From assembly GCA_958421275.1 (NCBI GenBank), contig CATZLI010000001.1, forward strand, positions 62,001 through 126,000: DNA of 64,000 nucleotides, written 5' to 3'. The position numbers and the translations under genes were made by a program. The notes below the pieces were generated by a model. That model was not told where the DNA came from, searched no databases, and worked only from the letters and a program-made list of their open reading frames with translations. Every line of letters begins with the position of its first letter. Position 1 is the first letter of the stretch. Shown here one piece after another: positions 49,245-58,935 of the stretch. This DNA comes from an uncultured Collinsella sp. (GTDB lineage: Bacteria > Actinomycetota > Coriobacteriia > Coriobacteriales > Coriobacteriaceae).

Positions 49245-50639
49245 ATGACCCAGGAGACGGTTACGAACGGCACTGAAGCCCTGTTCACTCGCGAAGGCAT
49301 GCCGCCCGTTAAGGAAATGATCCCGTGTGCCCTTCAGCATGTACTGGCATCGTTTGCCGGCATCATTACCCCGGCGGTCATCATGGCCGGCGTCTACGGC
49401 TTTAATAGCCAGCAGAGCACCGACATCATTCAGGTTGCACTCATTCTTTCGGCGATCGACACGGCCCTTCAGGCCTTCGCTCCCTTCCGTCGCATTGGCG
49501 GCGGCCTGCCCATCGTCATGGGCGTTTCGTTCGCGTTCCTGCCGGCCCTTCAGGCCATGGGCGCCTCGGGCTTTAGTTTTGGCGCGCTGCTGGGCGGCGA
49601 GATCGTTGGCGGTGCCGTCGCGGTCCTCTTTGGTCTGGCCTACAGCAAGATTAAGTGGCTGTTCCCGCCCGTCGTGACCGGCACGGTCATCTTCTCCATT
49701 GGCGTCTCTCTCTATCCCACGGCCGTCAAATACATGGCCGGTGGCATGGGCACGCCGTTGTGGGGCACCCCGCAGGCATGGTGCGTCGCTCTTATCACCT
49801 TCGCCGTCGTCTTCGCGCTCGCCAACTTTGGAAAGGGCACGCTCAAGCTGGGATCCGTGTTCTTTGGCATGATCGTTGGCATGATCGTTTCGATCCCCTT
49901 TGGCATGATCGACTTCTCCAGCGTCGCCACCGCTCAGGTCTTCGCTCTTCCCAAGCTCATGCCCTACGCGCTCGAGTTTGATCCCGAGGTCTGCATTACC
50001 CTCGCCGTCGTGTTCCCCATGGTTGCCATCCAGGTTATCGGTGACGTCTCCGCCGCCTGCCTGGGCTCCATCGACCGTATGCCCACCGAGCGCGAGCTCT
50101 CTGGCGCTATCGTGTCCCAGGGCCTCACTTCTATGGTCGGCGGCCTGCTGGGCGGTCTTCCCACCAGCGCCCTTGGCCAGAACGTGGGCATCATCTGCTC
50201 CAACAAGGTCGTCAACAAGTGGGTCTTTGTGATCATCGCGGCCGTCTTTGCCATCGCCGGTCTGTTCCCGCAGCTCTCTGCCGTGCTCTCCGCCATCCCG
50301 CAGCCTGTTATCGGCGGCGCGACCGTCGGCGTCTTTGGCACCATCACCATGAACGGTGTGCGCATGTTCACCCGCGAGGGCCTCACGCAGCGCACCACCA
50401 CCATCGTCGGCACCTCCGTTGTCTTTGGCTTGGGTATCTGGATGGCCAGCGGTTGCCTTGCCGGCGAGGGCATGCCCACCTGGGTGTCCACCGTCATCGG
50501 CTCCAACGCCGTAACCCCCACCGCCATCATGGCCATCGTGCTCAACCTGATCCTTCCGCAGACGCCGGTCGTGGCTCAGCACATCGATGCCGCCAAGGAT
50601 GCCGCTGTGAATCTGGTCCTGCCCGAGAGCAAGAAGTAA
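49245..50639 (+). CDS. NCS2-family nucleobase permease (uracil/xanthine/urate type)
   Basis: A proton-coupled importer of purines or pyrimidines. About 464 residues form some fourteen transmembrane segments. Recognisable blocks are LQHVLASFAGIITPAVIMAG near residue 32, the substrate-site helix with LPTSALGQNVGIICSNKV near residue 305, and ARNIVTV-free C-terminal helices ending IVLNLILPQTP. The QNVG motif is the family signature. I place the start at ATG 49245, since an upstream in-frame ATG at 49158 adds 29 non-hydrophobic residues. It leads the ssnA-ygfK-xdh cluster, suggesting import of xanthine, urate or a related purine. Confidence 0.9.
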   Translation: MTQETVTNGTEALFTREGMPPVKEMIPCALQHVLASFAGIITPAVIMAGVYGFNSQQSTDIIQVALILSAIDTALQAFAPFRRIGGGLPIVMGVSFAFLPALQAMGASGFSFGALLGGEIVGGAVAVLFGLAYSKIKWLFPPVVTGTVIFSIGVSLYPTAVKYMAGGMGTPLWGTPQAWCVALITFAVVFALANFGKGTLKLGSVFFGMIVGMIVSIPFGMIDFSSVATAQVFALPKLMPYALEFDPEVCITLAVVFPMVAIQVIGDVSAACLGSIDRMPTERELSGAIVSQGLTSMVGGLLGGLPTSALGQNVGIICSNKVVNKWVFVIIAAVFAIAGLFPQLSAVLSAIPQPVIGGATVGVFGTITMNGVRMFTREGLTQRTTTIVGTSVVFGLGIWMASGCLAGEGMPTWVSTVIGSNAVTPTAIMAIVLNLILPQTPVVAQHIDAAKDAAVNLVLPESKK

Positions 50640-50835
50640 CCAATTCGGTGCTATTCGCCGGCGGACGCATCGCCTCGTCCGCCGGCGCCATGCGGCGCCA
50701 AGCCGCACTTCAAAGGGCTCGTCCCTTTGGTGAAGCGTTGACGGGAGAGGGCCCGTTTCCGGTGTAGGCCGGCGCTTCGCACTTCCGCCATGTCAGAGGT
50801 GTCAAACCCCGCCCCTGATGTTGAAGGGAGCATTT

Positions 50836-52191
50836 ATGCTTCTGGTCGCTAACGGTTCCGTCTTTACCCGCAACGCTCAGACTCCGTTCATTCCCAACGG
50901 TGCGGTCGCCATTGACGGAGATACGATCGTCGAAGTGGGCCCCGAGCGCGAGCTCAAGGCCAAGTACCCGGATGCCGAGTACGTCGACGCCCAGGGCAAC
51001 CTCATCATGCCCGGACTTATCAACTGCCACACCCACATCTACTCGGGTCTGGCCCGCGGCCTTGCCATTAAGGGCTGCAACCCCACCAACTTCCTGGAGA
51101 ATCTTGAGCAGCAGTGGTGGAAGATCGACGACAACCTGACGCTCGACGGCACCAAGGCCAGCGCCTATGCCACGATTCTGGATTCCATCCGCGACGGCGT
51201 CACCACGATCTTCGATCACCATGCGAGCTTTTGCGAGATTCCGGGCAGCCTCTTTACCATTAAGGACGCCGCTCAGGAGCTGGGCATGCGTTCGTGCCTG
51301 TGCTACGAGGTCTCCGACCGCCGCGGTCAGGAAAAATGCGACCAGGCCATTGCCGAGAACGCCGAGTTTGCCCAGTGGGCCGCCAAGGAGCGTCGCGATA
51401 ACGACAACCACATGATCGCCGCCATGTTTGGCGGTCACGCCACCTTTACGCTTTCGGACGAGACCATGGACAAGATGGCCGAGGCCAACAACGGCCTGAC
51501 CGGTTTCCACATCCATGTGTGCGAGGGCATGAATGACGTGTGGGACTCCCGCCTCAACCGCGGCGGCATCAGCCCCGTCGAGCGCCTGCTGCAGCACAAC
51601 CTGCTCGGTCCCGACACCATGCTCGGCCACTGCATCCACGTGACACCTGCCGAGATGGACATCGTCAAGGAGTCCGGCACCTGGCTCGTCAACAACCCCG
51701 AATCCAATATGGGCAACGCCGTGGGCTGTGCCCCCGTGCTCGAGTTCTTCCGCCGCGGCATTCCCGTGTGCATGGGCACCGACGCCTACACTCACGATAT
51801 GCTCGAGAGCCTCAAGGTCTTCCTGATCATTCAGCGTCACAACGCCGCTATGCCCAACGTGGGCTGGTGCGAGGCCATGACCATGCTGTTCGAGAACAAT
51901 GCCAAGATGGCGAGCAAGTACTTCGATCGCAAGCTTGGTGTGCTCGAGGCCGGCGCTGCCGCCGACGTCATCGTTATGGACTACAAGCCTTTTACGCCGT
52001 TGAGCGAGGAGAACATCGACGGCCACATGCTCTTTGGCATGATGGGCAAAAACTGCCGCACCACCATCATCAACGGCCGCGTCCTGTACAAGGATCGCGA
52101 GTTCGTTGGCATTGATGAGGACAAGATCAACGCGTGGACCATGGCCGAGTCCAAGAAGCTCTGGAGCACGCTCAACGATCGCGCCTACTAA
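50836..52191 (+). CDS. ssnA: Putative aminohydrolase SsnA
   Basis: A zinc amidohydrolase of about 451 residues. Metal-site residues are in NCHTHIYSGLARG (about residue 69), GFHIHVCEG (about 225), GHCIHVTPAE (about 270) and GTDAYTHDM (about 315). SsnA proteins occur beside YgfK and selenium-dependent molybdenum hydroxylases and probably deaminate a purine or pyrimidine-like ring. I use the ATG at 50836, five bases after AAGGGAG; an in-frame ATG at 50818 adds six residues. The gap to ygfK (148 bp) holds no gene. Confidence 0.9.
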   Translation: MLLVANGSVFTRNAQTPFIPNGAVAIDGDTIVEVGPERELKAKYPDAEYVDAQGNLIMPGLINCHTHIYSGLARGLAIKGCNPTNFLENLEQQWWKIDDNLTLDGTKASAYATILDSIRDGVTTIFDHHASFCEIPGSLFTIKDAAQELGMRSCLCYEVSDRRGQEKCDQAIAENAEFAQWAAKERRDNDNHMIAAMFGGHATFTLSDETMDKMAEANNGLTGFHIHVCEGMNDVWDSRLNRGGISPVERLLQHNLLGPDTMLGHCIHVTPAEMDIVKESGTWLVNNPESNMGNAVGCAPVLEFFRRGIPVCMGTDAYTHDMLESLKVFLIIQRHNAAMPNVGWCEAMTMLFENNAKMASKYFDRKLGVLEAGAAADVIVMDYKPFTPLSEENIDGHMLFGMMGKNCRTTIINGRVLYKDREFVGIDEDKINAWTMAESKKLWSTLNDRAY

Positions 52192-52339
52192 TTACAAGTA
52201 GATTCGCGCGCGTCGGATGTTTCGCCGCATCCGACGCGCGTATAGGCGACCTCCGCGGGGTCGCCGGCGCTGTGCTAGCGCTACACCGTATTTGCGCCCG
52301 CCGCGCGGTCTCGCCGGGCGTTACAGAGAGGAGCTCACT

Positions 52340-55339
52340 ATGAGCGACATCATGAGGCCGATCCCGTTTTCGCAGCTGATGAACTGGATCATCGAGGAGC
52401 ACAAGACTCAGGGCGCCGTCTTTGGCGTGCGCAAGATGGTCACGACCAACCAGGAGGGCGCGCTTCCCATTTTTGACGAGCGCATCGAGACTCCGTTTGG
52501 CCCGGCCGCCGGCCCCAACACGCAGCTTGCCCAGAACATCGTGGCATCCTACGTGGCCGGTTCCCGCTTCTTTGAGCTCAAGACCGTTCAGGTTATGGAC
52601 GGCGAGGAGCTCTCCAAGTGTGTGAACAAGCCCTGCATCGTGGCGCAGGACGAGTGCTACAACTGCGAGTGGTCGACCGAGCTCGAGGTTCCGCAGGCCT
52701 TTGCCGAGTACGTGAAGGCATGGTTTGCCTGCCACCTCATCGCTCGCGAGTACGGCCTGGGCAGCCCGGACGGCTTTGTCTTCAACATGTCCGTGGGCTA
52801 TGACCTCGAGGGCATCAAGAGCCCCAAGGTCGACGCCTACATCGAGGGCATGAAGGACGCCAGCGGCTCCGAGGTTTGGAATGAGTGCCGCACGTGGGCG
52901 CTCGCTAACCTGGACAAGTTTGAGCATGTTGACGCCGCGTTTGTCGAGTCCATCCCGGCGCGCGTCTCCAACTCCATCACCGAGTCTACCCTGCACGGCT
53001 GCCCGCCGGCCGAGATCGAGCGCATCGCGACCTATCTCATCACCGAGAAGGGCCTCAACACCTACATCAAGTGCAACCCCACGCTGCTGGGCTATGAGTT
53101 TGCACGTCAGCGCCTCAACGAGCTGGGCTTTGACTACATCGTCTTCGATGACACGCACTTCCGCGAGGACCTGCAGTGGGCCGATGCCGTGCCCATGTTC
53201 GAGCGCCTGATTGCCCTGTGCGCCGAGCGCGGCCTGGAGTTCGGCGTCAAGCTGACCAACACGTTCCCCGTCGACGTGACGAGAAACGAGCTGCCCTCCA
53301 CCGAGATGTACATGTCCGGCCGTTCGCTGTTCTCGCTGACCATCGAGGCCGCCCGCCGCATTACCGAGCAGTTCGATGGCAAACTGCGCATCAGCTACTC
53401 CGGCGGTGCCACGGTCTACAACATCCGCGCCCTGTACGATGCCGGCATTTGGCCCGTTACCCTGGCGACCGACGTGCTCAAGCCCGGTGGCTACGAGCGC
53501 TTTAGCCAGATGGCCGGCGAGTTTACCGACCTGGATGGCAAGCCGTTCGCGGGCGTCTCGCTCGAGGCCGTGACCGCAATCCAGACCGACTCGCTCACCA
53601 ACCCGCTCTACAAGAAGCCGCTGCGCCCGCTGCCCGACCGCAAGGTCGCCGGCAAGAGCCCGCTTTCCGACTGCTTTACCACGCCGTGCCGCACGAGCTG
53701 CCCCATCCAGCAGGATATTCCCGCCTATCTGGCGGCTGTTGACGAGGGCCGCTACGAGGACGCGCTCAACATCATCATCGAGCGCAACGCCCTGCCGTTC
53801 ATTACCGGCACCATCTGCCCGCATCCCTGCGGCCGTGCCTGCGAGCGTGCGTTCTACGAGCCCGAGGGCGCCCAGATCCGCGCCAGCAAGCTCAAGGCCG
53901 CCCGCGAGGCCATGACCGCCGTGCTGCCCAAGCTACGCGCCCAGGCCATCGCAAACGACGGCGAGCGCAACGTTGCCGTTATCGGCGGCGGCCCGGCCGG
54001 CCTGGCGACGGCGTTCTTCCTGACGCGCGCCGGCGTGCCCGTCACCATCTTTGAGGCTCGCGATTCGCTCGGCGGCGTGGTCCGTCACGTGATTCCTGAG
54101 TTCCGCATTGCGAGCGACGATATCTCCCACGACGCAGAGCTCTGCCTGGCCTTTGGCGCCAAGGTGCAGCTCAACGCCCGCGTGGAGTCCATCGACGAGC
54201 TCAAGGCCCAGGGCTTCACCGACGTGGTCGTGGCCACTGGTGCCTGGATGCCCGGTTCCGCCGGCCTGGGCGAGGGCGCCGAGCTCGACGTGCTGGAGTT
54301 CCTCGAGGCCGCCAAGAGGGGCGAGAAGCTCGAGCTGGGCGAGGACGTCGTAGTCATTGGCGCCGGCAACACCGCCATGGACGCGGCCCGCGTGGCTAAG
54401 CGCCTGGCTGGTGTGAAGAACGTGCGCCTGGTGTATCGCCGCACCAAGAAGCAGATGCCCGCCGACGAGGAAGAGCTCGATCTTGCTCTTGCCGACGGCG
54501 TTGAGTTCTGCGAGCTGCTGGCGCCCAAGGCACTCAACGGCGCCGTGCTGACCTGCGATGTTATGGAGCTCGGCGAGCCGGATGCAAGCGGCCGTCGCAG
54601 CCCCGTCGCCACGGGCGAGACCGTGGAACTTCCCGCCACCACGGTGATCTGCGCCGTGGGCGAGGGCATCGACGCCAGCCTGTACGATGCCGCGGGCGTC
54701 GAGCACGACCGTCGCGGTCGCCTTGCCGCCACTTCCACCGGTGTCGAGGGCGTCTGGGCTGCGGGCGACTGCCGTCGCGGTCCTGCCACCGTGGTTGAGG
54801 CTATTGCCGACGCCGCCGAGGTCGCCCGTGCCATCGCCGGCGTGGACTTTAACAAGTACGCCGATTGCAACGAGCAGGCTGGCCGCGAGGGCACCTGCTA
54901 CGAGCGCAAGGGGTCGCTGTGCCGCGACAAGCGCAACTGCACCAAGACCCGCTGCCTGGGCTGCGGCTCGGTGTGCGAGGTCTGCTGCGACGTGTGCCCC
55001 AACCGCGCCAACGTGGCCGTTAAGGTGCCGGGCCTGGCCAAGCATCAGGTCGTCCACGTCGACGGTATGTGCAACGAGTGCGGCAACTGCGCCGTGTTCT
55101 GCCCCTACCAGGAGGGCCGTCCCTACAAGGACAAGCTCACCCTGTTCTGGAGCGATCAGGACATGGAGAACTCCGAGAACGAGGGCTTCCTGGCCGTGGA
55201 CGAGGACCACTTTAAGGTCCGCGTCGCCGGCACGGTCCGCACCGTCTCGGTCGATGCCGTCAACACCGGTCTGCCCGAGGCCGTCCGCCTGACCATCAGG
55301 GCCGTGCGCGACAACTATTCGTACCTTCTTAAGAAATAG
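52340..55339 (+). CDS. ygfK: YgfK-type iron-sulfur flavoenzyme (putative selenate reductase subunit)
   Basis: A 999-residue multidomain redox protein. The N-terminal part, to about residue 440, resembles a dihydroorotate-dehydrogenase-type barrel (FDERIETPFGPAAGPNTQL). A linking iron-sulfur domain has TTPCRTSCPIQQDIPAYL and CPHPCGRACERAF. An FAD/NAD domain follows, with VAVIGGGPAGLATAFFL near residue 545 and VVVIGAGNTAMDAARVA near 670. The C-terminus has two cysteine groups (CLGCGSVCEVCCDVCPN and CNECGNCAVFCPY, about 874-920). In E. coli it lies beside ssnA and xdhD. It probably passes electrons for the molybdenum hydroxylase. The start ATG follows AGAGGAG. Confidence 0.92.
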   Translation: MSDIMRPIPFSQLMNWIIEEHKTQGAVFGVRKMVTTNQEGALPIFDERIETPFGPAAGPNTQLAQNIVASYVAGSRFFELKTVQVMDGEELSKCVNKPCIVAQDECYNCEWSTELEVPQAFAEYVKAWFACHLIAREYGLGSPDGFVFNMSVGYDLEGIKSPKVDAYIEGMKDASGSEVWNECRTWALANLDKFEHVDAAFVESIPARVSNSITESTLHGCPPAEIERIATYLITEKGLNTYIKCNPTLLGYEFARQRLNELGFDYIVFDDTHFREDLQWADAVPMFERLIALCAERGLEFGVKLTNTFPVDVTRNELPSTEMYMSGRSLFSLTIEAARRITEQFDGKLRISYSGGATVYNIRALYDAGIWPVTLATDVLKPGGYERFSQMAGEFTDLDGKPFAGVSLEAVTAIQTDSLTNPLYKKPLRPLPDRKVAGKSPLSDCFTTPCRTSCPIQQDIPAYLAAVDEGRYEDALNIIIERNALPFITGTICPHPCGRACERAFYEPEGAQIRASKLKAAREAMTAVLPKLRAQAIANDGERNVAVIGGGPAGLATAFFLTRAGVPVTIFEARDSLGGVVRHVIPEFRIASDDISHDAELCLAFGAKVQLNARVESIDELKAQGFTDVVVATGAWMPGSAGLGEGAELDVLEFLEAAKRGEKLELGEDVVVIGAGNTAMDAARVAKRLAGVKNVRLVYRRTKKQMPADEEELDLALADGVEFCELLAPKALNGAVLTCDVMELGEPDASGRRSPVATGETVELPATTVICAVGEGIDASLYDAAGVEHDRRGRLAATSTGVEGVWAAGDCRRGPATVVEAIADAAEVARAIAGVDFNKYADCNEQAGREGTCYERKGSLCRDKRNCTKTRCLGCGSVCEVCCDVCPNRANVAVKVPGLAKHQVVHVDGMCNECGNCAVFCPYQEGRPYKDKLTLFWSDQDMENSENEGFLAVDEDHFKVRVAGTVRTVSVDAVNTGLPEAVRLTIRAVRDNYSYLLKK

Positions 55340-55350
55340 GCGAGTCTCTT

Positions 55351-55830
55351 ATGGCCAAATCCATTCAACATCACGTGGCCTACGTTGCCTGCGGAAGCGG
55401 CTGTGCTTCCGCAGGCGGCGACGCCCGCTGCAGCGAAGGCTGCATTGGCTGTGGCGCTTGCGTTACGGCCTGCCCCCACGGTGCCATCGCGCTGGTCGAC
55501 GGCGTCGCCCGTGTGGACCGCTCCAAGTGCACGGGCTGTGGCCTGTGCGGCATGGCGTGCCCGCAGCGCGTGATTGCCTTCGTTCCCGGCTACCAGAACA
55601 TCCTGGTGCGCTGCAACAACACCGATAAGGGCGCCATTGCCCGCAAGATCTGCGACACGAGCTGCATCGGTTGCGGCATGTGCGCCAAAAAGTGCCCCGC
55701 CGGCGCTATCCGCATCGAGGACAACTGCGCCCATATCGACGGCGCGGACTGCCTGTCGTGTGGCATGTGCGCCGTCGTCTGCCCGCATGGCGCTATCCAC
55801 GACCGCACCGGCATCGCCGCCGGCGTGTAG
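55351..55830 (+). CDS. Polyferredoxin with four [4Fe-4S] cysteine groups
   Basis: The 159 residues hold four C-x-x-C-x-x-C-x-x-x-C-P groups: CIGCGACVTACP, CTGCGLCGMACP, CIGCGMCAKKCP and CLSCGMCAVVCP, suggesting four clusters. It lies 11 bp after ygfK and 12 bp before the hydroxylase gene, so it probably shuttles electrons between those two proteins. The number of clusters is higher than in a typical two-cluster ferredoxin. An N-terminal cysteine pair (YVACGSGCASAGGDARCSEG) may also bind metal. Confidence 0.85.
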   Translation: MAKSIQHHVAYVACGSGCASAGGDARCSEGCIGCGACVTACPHGAIALVDGVARVDRSKCTGCGLCGMACPQRVIAFVPGYQNILVRCNNTDKGAIARKICDTSCIGCGMCAKKCPAGAIRIEDNCAHIDGADCLSCGMCAVVCPHGAIHDRTGIAAGV

Positions 55831-55842
55831 AAGGGAATCACC

Positions 55843-58620
55843 ATGGCACAGGAATTCACTTTTACCGTTAACGGCGTCGAGCGCACGACGACCCAAAACA
55901 AACCGCTGCTGCGCTACCTGCGCGACGACCTGCACATTCACTCCGCCAAGGACGGCTGCTCCGAGGGCGCGTGCGGTACCTGCACCATCCACGTGGACGG
56001 TGCGGCCGTCAAGGCGTGCGTACTGACCACTGCTCTTGCCGCCGGTCGCAACATCGTGACCGTCGAGGGCCTGCCCGAGGACGTGCGCGAGGCCTTCGTG
56101 TACGCCTTTGGCGCCGTGGGCGCCGTGCAGTGCGGCTTTTGCATCCCCGGCATGGTCATGGCGGGTGCAGCGCTCATCGCCGAGGACCCCGAGCCCACCG
56201 AGGAGCAGATCAAGTACGCCATCCGCGGCAATGTCTGCCGTTGCACCGGCTACAAGAAGATTATCGAGGGCATCTCGCTGGCAGCTGCGGTGCTCCGTGG
56301 CGAAAAGCAGATCGACGAGGATCTGGAGCGCGGCGATGACTACGGCGTGGGCAAGCGCGCCTTCCGTATCGACGTGCGCAAGAAGGTGCTCGGCGAGGGC
56401 AAGTATCCCGACGACATCGACGAGCTCGATCAGCCGGGCCTGACCTATGCCAGCGCCGTTCGCTCCAAGTATCCGCGCGCCCGCGTGCTCTCCATCGACA
56501 CCTCCAAGGCTGAGGCCCTGCCCGGTGTGGTGGGCATCCTGCGAGCCGAGGACGTGCCGGTCAACCAGGTCGGCCACCTTATCCAGGACTGGGACGTCAT
56601 GATCGCCCAGGGCGATATCACCCGCTGCGTGGGCGACGCCATCGCGCTGGTGGTTGCCGAGGACGAGGCGACGCTCGAGAAGGCCAAGAAGCTCGTAAAG
56701 ATCGATTACGAGCCGCTGGAGCCCGTGCGCAACATCGCCGAGGCCAGGTCTGCCGACGCCCCGCGCCTGCATGACAGTTTCTTTGCCTTTGGCAACACGG
56801 TGGAGCTCAAGGACAACGTGTGCCAGAGCCGCCATGTGACGCGTGGCGACGCCGCCAAGGCGCTGGCGGAGAGCGCGTTCACCGTGACGCAGCGCTTTAC
56901 TACGCCCTTTACCGAGCATGCTTTCTTGGAGCCCGAGTGCGCCGTCGCCTTCCCGTACAAGAACGGCGTCAAGGTGCAGTCGACCGACCAGGGCGCCTAC
57001 GACACGCGTAAAGAGTGCGCCCACATGTTTGGCTGGGATAGCGAGCCCGAGCGCGTGGTCGTCGAGACCATGCTCGTGGGCGGCGGCTTTGGCGGCAAGG
57101 AGGACGTGTCCATCCAGCATCTGGCCGCGCTCGCCGCATATAAGTTCCAGCGTCCCGTGAAGTGCAAGCTCACGCGTGCCGAGTCGCTCGCGTTCCATCC
57201 CAAGCGCCACGCCATGGACGGCACCTTTACGCTGGGCTGCGACGCCGAGGGCAACTTTACCGGCCTGGATTGCGAGATCAACTTTGATACCGGCGCCTAC
57301 GCGTCGCTGTGCGGCCCGGTGCTCGAGCGCGCCTGTACGCATGCCGTCGGCCCCTACAAGTACCAGAATACCGACATTCGCGGCTTTGGCTACTACACCA
57401 ACAACCCGCCCGCCGGTGCGTACCGAGGCTTTGGCGTTTGCCAGTCCGAGTTTGCGCTCGAGAGCCTGATCGACCTGCTGGCCGAGAAGGTCGGCCTGGA
57501 TCCGTGGGAGATCCGCTACCGTAACGCCATCGAGCCGGGCGAAGTTTTGCCCAACGGCCAGATTGCCGACTGTTCCACGGCGCTGAAGGAGACGCTGCTC
57601 GAGGTCAAGGATGCCTACTACGCGCATCCCGGACACGCCGGTATCGCCTGCGCCATGAAGAACGCCGGCGTGGGCGTGGGCCTGCCCGATGCCGGCCGCT
57701 GCAAGATCCGCATCGAGGATGGCCGCGCCGTGGTCTACGCCGCCACGTCCGACATCGGCCAGGGCTGTAACACCGTCTTTTTGCAAGACGTTGCCGAGGC
57801 CTGCGGTCTGCCGCTTCGCTGCATCGCCAATGGCGAGTGCTCCACCGAGAACGCTCCCGACTCCGGCACCACGTCTGGCTCGCGTCAGACGGTCGTGACC
57901 GGCGAGGCCGTGCGCGGTGCCGCCTTCCTGCTGCGCGATGCCATGCTTGACATCGAGGCCGGCAAGCCTGCACCCGATACTCCCGTGAGCGCGCATGGCG
58001 ACGGCGTCAAGATCGAGTACGACGACGGTCGCGCCTATCAGCTGCACACGCAGGAACTCGTCGCCGGCCAGGGCATGCATCCTCAGGATCCTGCGGCCGC
58101 CATCAAGGCGCTCGAGGGGTGCGAGTTTGGCTACGTGTATCTGGAGCCGACCGACAAGCTGGGCGCCGACGTTCCCAACCCCAAGAGCCACATCTGCTAC
58201 GGTTTTGCCACGCATGTGGTCATTCTGGACGATGACGGCCGCGTGAGCGAGGTCTATGCTGCGCACGATTCCGGCAAGGTGGTCAACCCCATCTCCATCC
58301 AGGGCCAGATTGAAGGCGGCGTGCTCATGGGTATGGGCTATGCGCTTACCGAGGACTGGCCGCTCAAGGACTGCGTACCCCAGGCCAGGTACGGCACGCT
58401 CGGGCTGTTCCGTGCGCCCGAGATCCCGAATATCCACGCCATCTACGTGGAGAAGGACGAGCTGTTGCCCGTGGCATACGGCGGCAAGGGCATCGGCGAG
58501 ATCGCAACGATCCCCACGGCGCCCGCCGTGCAGAACGCCTATCGCGCATTCGACGGCAAGCTGCGTCCGGATCTGCCCATGGTGGATACGCCCTACAGCC
58601 GCGCCCGTCACCGCGGGTAG
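55843..58620 (+). CDS. Molybdenum hydroxylase with fused [2Fe-2S] domain (XdhD-like, probably selenium-dependent)
   Basis: The 925 residues join an N-terminal [2Fe-2S] part (CSEGACGTCTIHVDG near 39-53, CGFCIPGM and CRCTGYKKIIEG near 98-145) to the xanthine-oxidase-type molybdopterin part. Key stretches are GGGFGGKEDVSIQH, PPAGAYRGFGVCQSE, DIGQGCNTVFLQ and, near the C-terminus, GGKGIGEIATIPTAP with the catalytic Glu. The FAD subunit of ordinary xanthine dehydrogenases is absent here. Synteny with SsnA and YgfK marks the selenium-dependent purine hydroxylase type, in which selenium is a bound cofactor and not selenocysteine; no in-frame TGA is seen. The substrate could be xanthine, hypoxanthine or another heterocycle. 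Confidence 0.88.
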   Translation: MAQEFTFTVNGVERTTTQNKPLLRYLRDDLHIHSAKDGCSEGACGTCTIHVDGAAVKACVLTTALAAGRNIVTVEGLPEDVREAFVYAFGAVGAVQCGFCIPGMVMAGAALIAEDPEPTEEQIKYAIRGNVCRCTGYKKIIEGISLAAAVLRGEKQIDEDLERGDDYGVGKRAFRIDVRKKVLGEGKYPDDIDELDQPGLTYASAVRSKYPRARVLSIDTSKAEALPGVVGILRAEDVPVNQVGHLIQDWDVMIAQGDITRCVGDAIALVVAEDEATLEKAKKLVKIDYEPLEPVRNIAEARSADAPRLHDSFFAFGNTVELKDNVCQSRHVTRGDAAKALAESAFTVTQRFTTPFTEHAFLEPECAVAFPYKNGVKVQSTDQGAYDTRKECAHMFGWDSEPERVVVETMLVGGGFGGKEDVSIQHLAALAAYKFQRPVKCKLTRAESLAFHPKRHAMDGTFTLGCDAEGNFTGLDCEINFDTGAYASLCGPVLERACTHAVGPYKYQNTDIRGFGYYTNNPPAGAYRGFGVCQSEFALESLIDLLAEKVGLDPWEIRYRNAIEPGEVLPNGQIADCSTALKETLLEVKDAYYAHPGHAGIACAMKNAGVGVGLPDAGRCKIRIEDGRAVVYAATSDIGQGCNTVFLQDVAEACGLPLRCIANGECSTENAPDSGTTSGSRQTVVTGEAVRGAAFLLRDAMLDIEAGKPAPDTPVSAHGDGVKIEYDDGRAYQLHTQELVAGQGMHPQDPAAAIKALEGCEFGYVYLEPTDKLGADVPNPKSHICYGFATHVVILDDDGRVSEVYAAHDSGKVVNPISIQGQIEGGVLMGMGYALTEDWPLKDCVPQARYGTLGLFRAPEIPNIHAIYVEKDELLPVAYGGKGIGEIATIPTAPAVQNAYRAFDGKLRPDLPMVDTPYSRARHRG

Positions 58621-58689
58621 GGTAGGGCGCGGACGACCATTGCTGACGGGCCGTTCGCGCTCAGCATCAACTACATACGCTGCGCCTTT

Positions 58690-58725
58690 GGCCCCGGCTC
58701 CATCGCGAGCTGGGGCCTTTTGTTT
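58690..58725 (+). terminator. Terminator of the purine cluster
   Basis: GGCCCCGGCTC pairs with GAGCTGGGGCC around a short loop, followed by TTTTGTTT. Confidence 0.88.
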
Positions 58726-58801
58726 GGAGCGGAGACAGCATCCCGGAATTCGGGCAATCCGGTGGTCAGGGGTTGAGCGAGCGTCGCGCTAAGGATGCCA
58801 A

Positions 58802-58899
58802 GCGTAAAACCTTCAATGAAAATGGCGTAAAAACTACATCTGTCATGGCGTAAAAACTACATTGAAAGTAGCGTAAAATCAGCATTGAGAATGGCGTAA
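58802..58899 (+). repeat. Five GCGTAA repeats with exact 23-bp period
   Basis: GCGTAA begins at 58802, 58825, 58848, 58871 and 58894, each step being 23 bp. The best units read ATGGCGTAAAAACTACAT (units 2 and 3); units 1, 4 and 5 are diverged. The array ends 37 bp before the GTG start of the ATPase gene. No spacers of independent sequence are present, so it is not CRISPR. The remaining part of the 315-bp gap 58621-58935 holds the terminator of the purine cluster. Confidence 0.85.
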
Positions 58900-58935
58900 T
58901 TTCGCATATCGCGTGATAGAGAGGGACGGCCGTCT

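Noticed and set aside
55843..58620. Selenocysteine codon in the molybdenum hydroxylase
   Set aside because: No in-frame TGA is found; selenium in this enzyme type is thought to be a labile cofactor, not selenocysteine.
58802..58899. Five regular repeats considered as a CRISPR array
   Set aside because: The period is only 23 bp including the unit itself, there are no unique spacers of proper length and no cas genes. It fits an operator array better.
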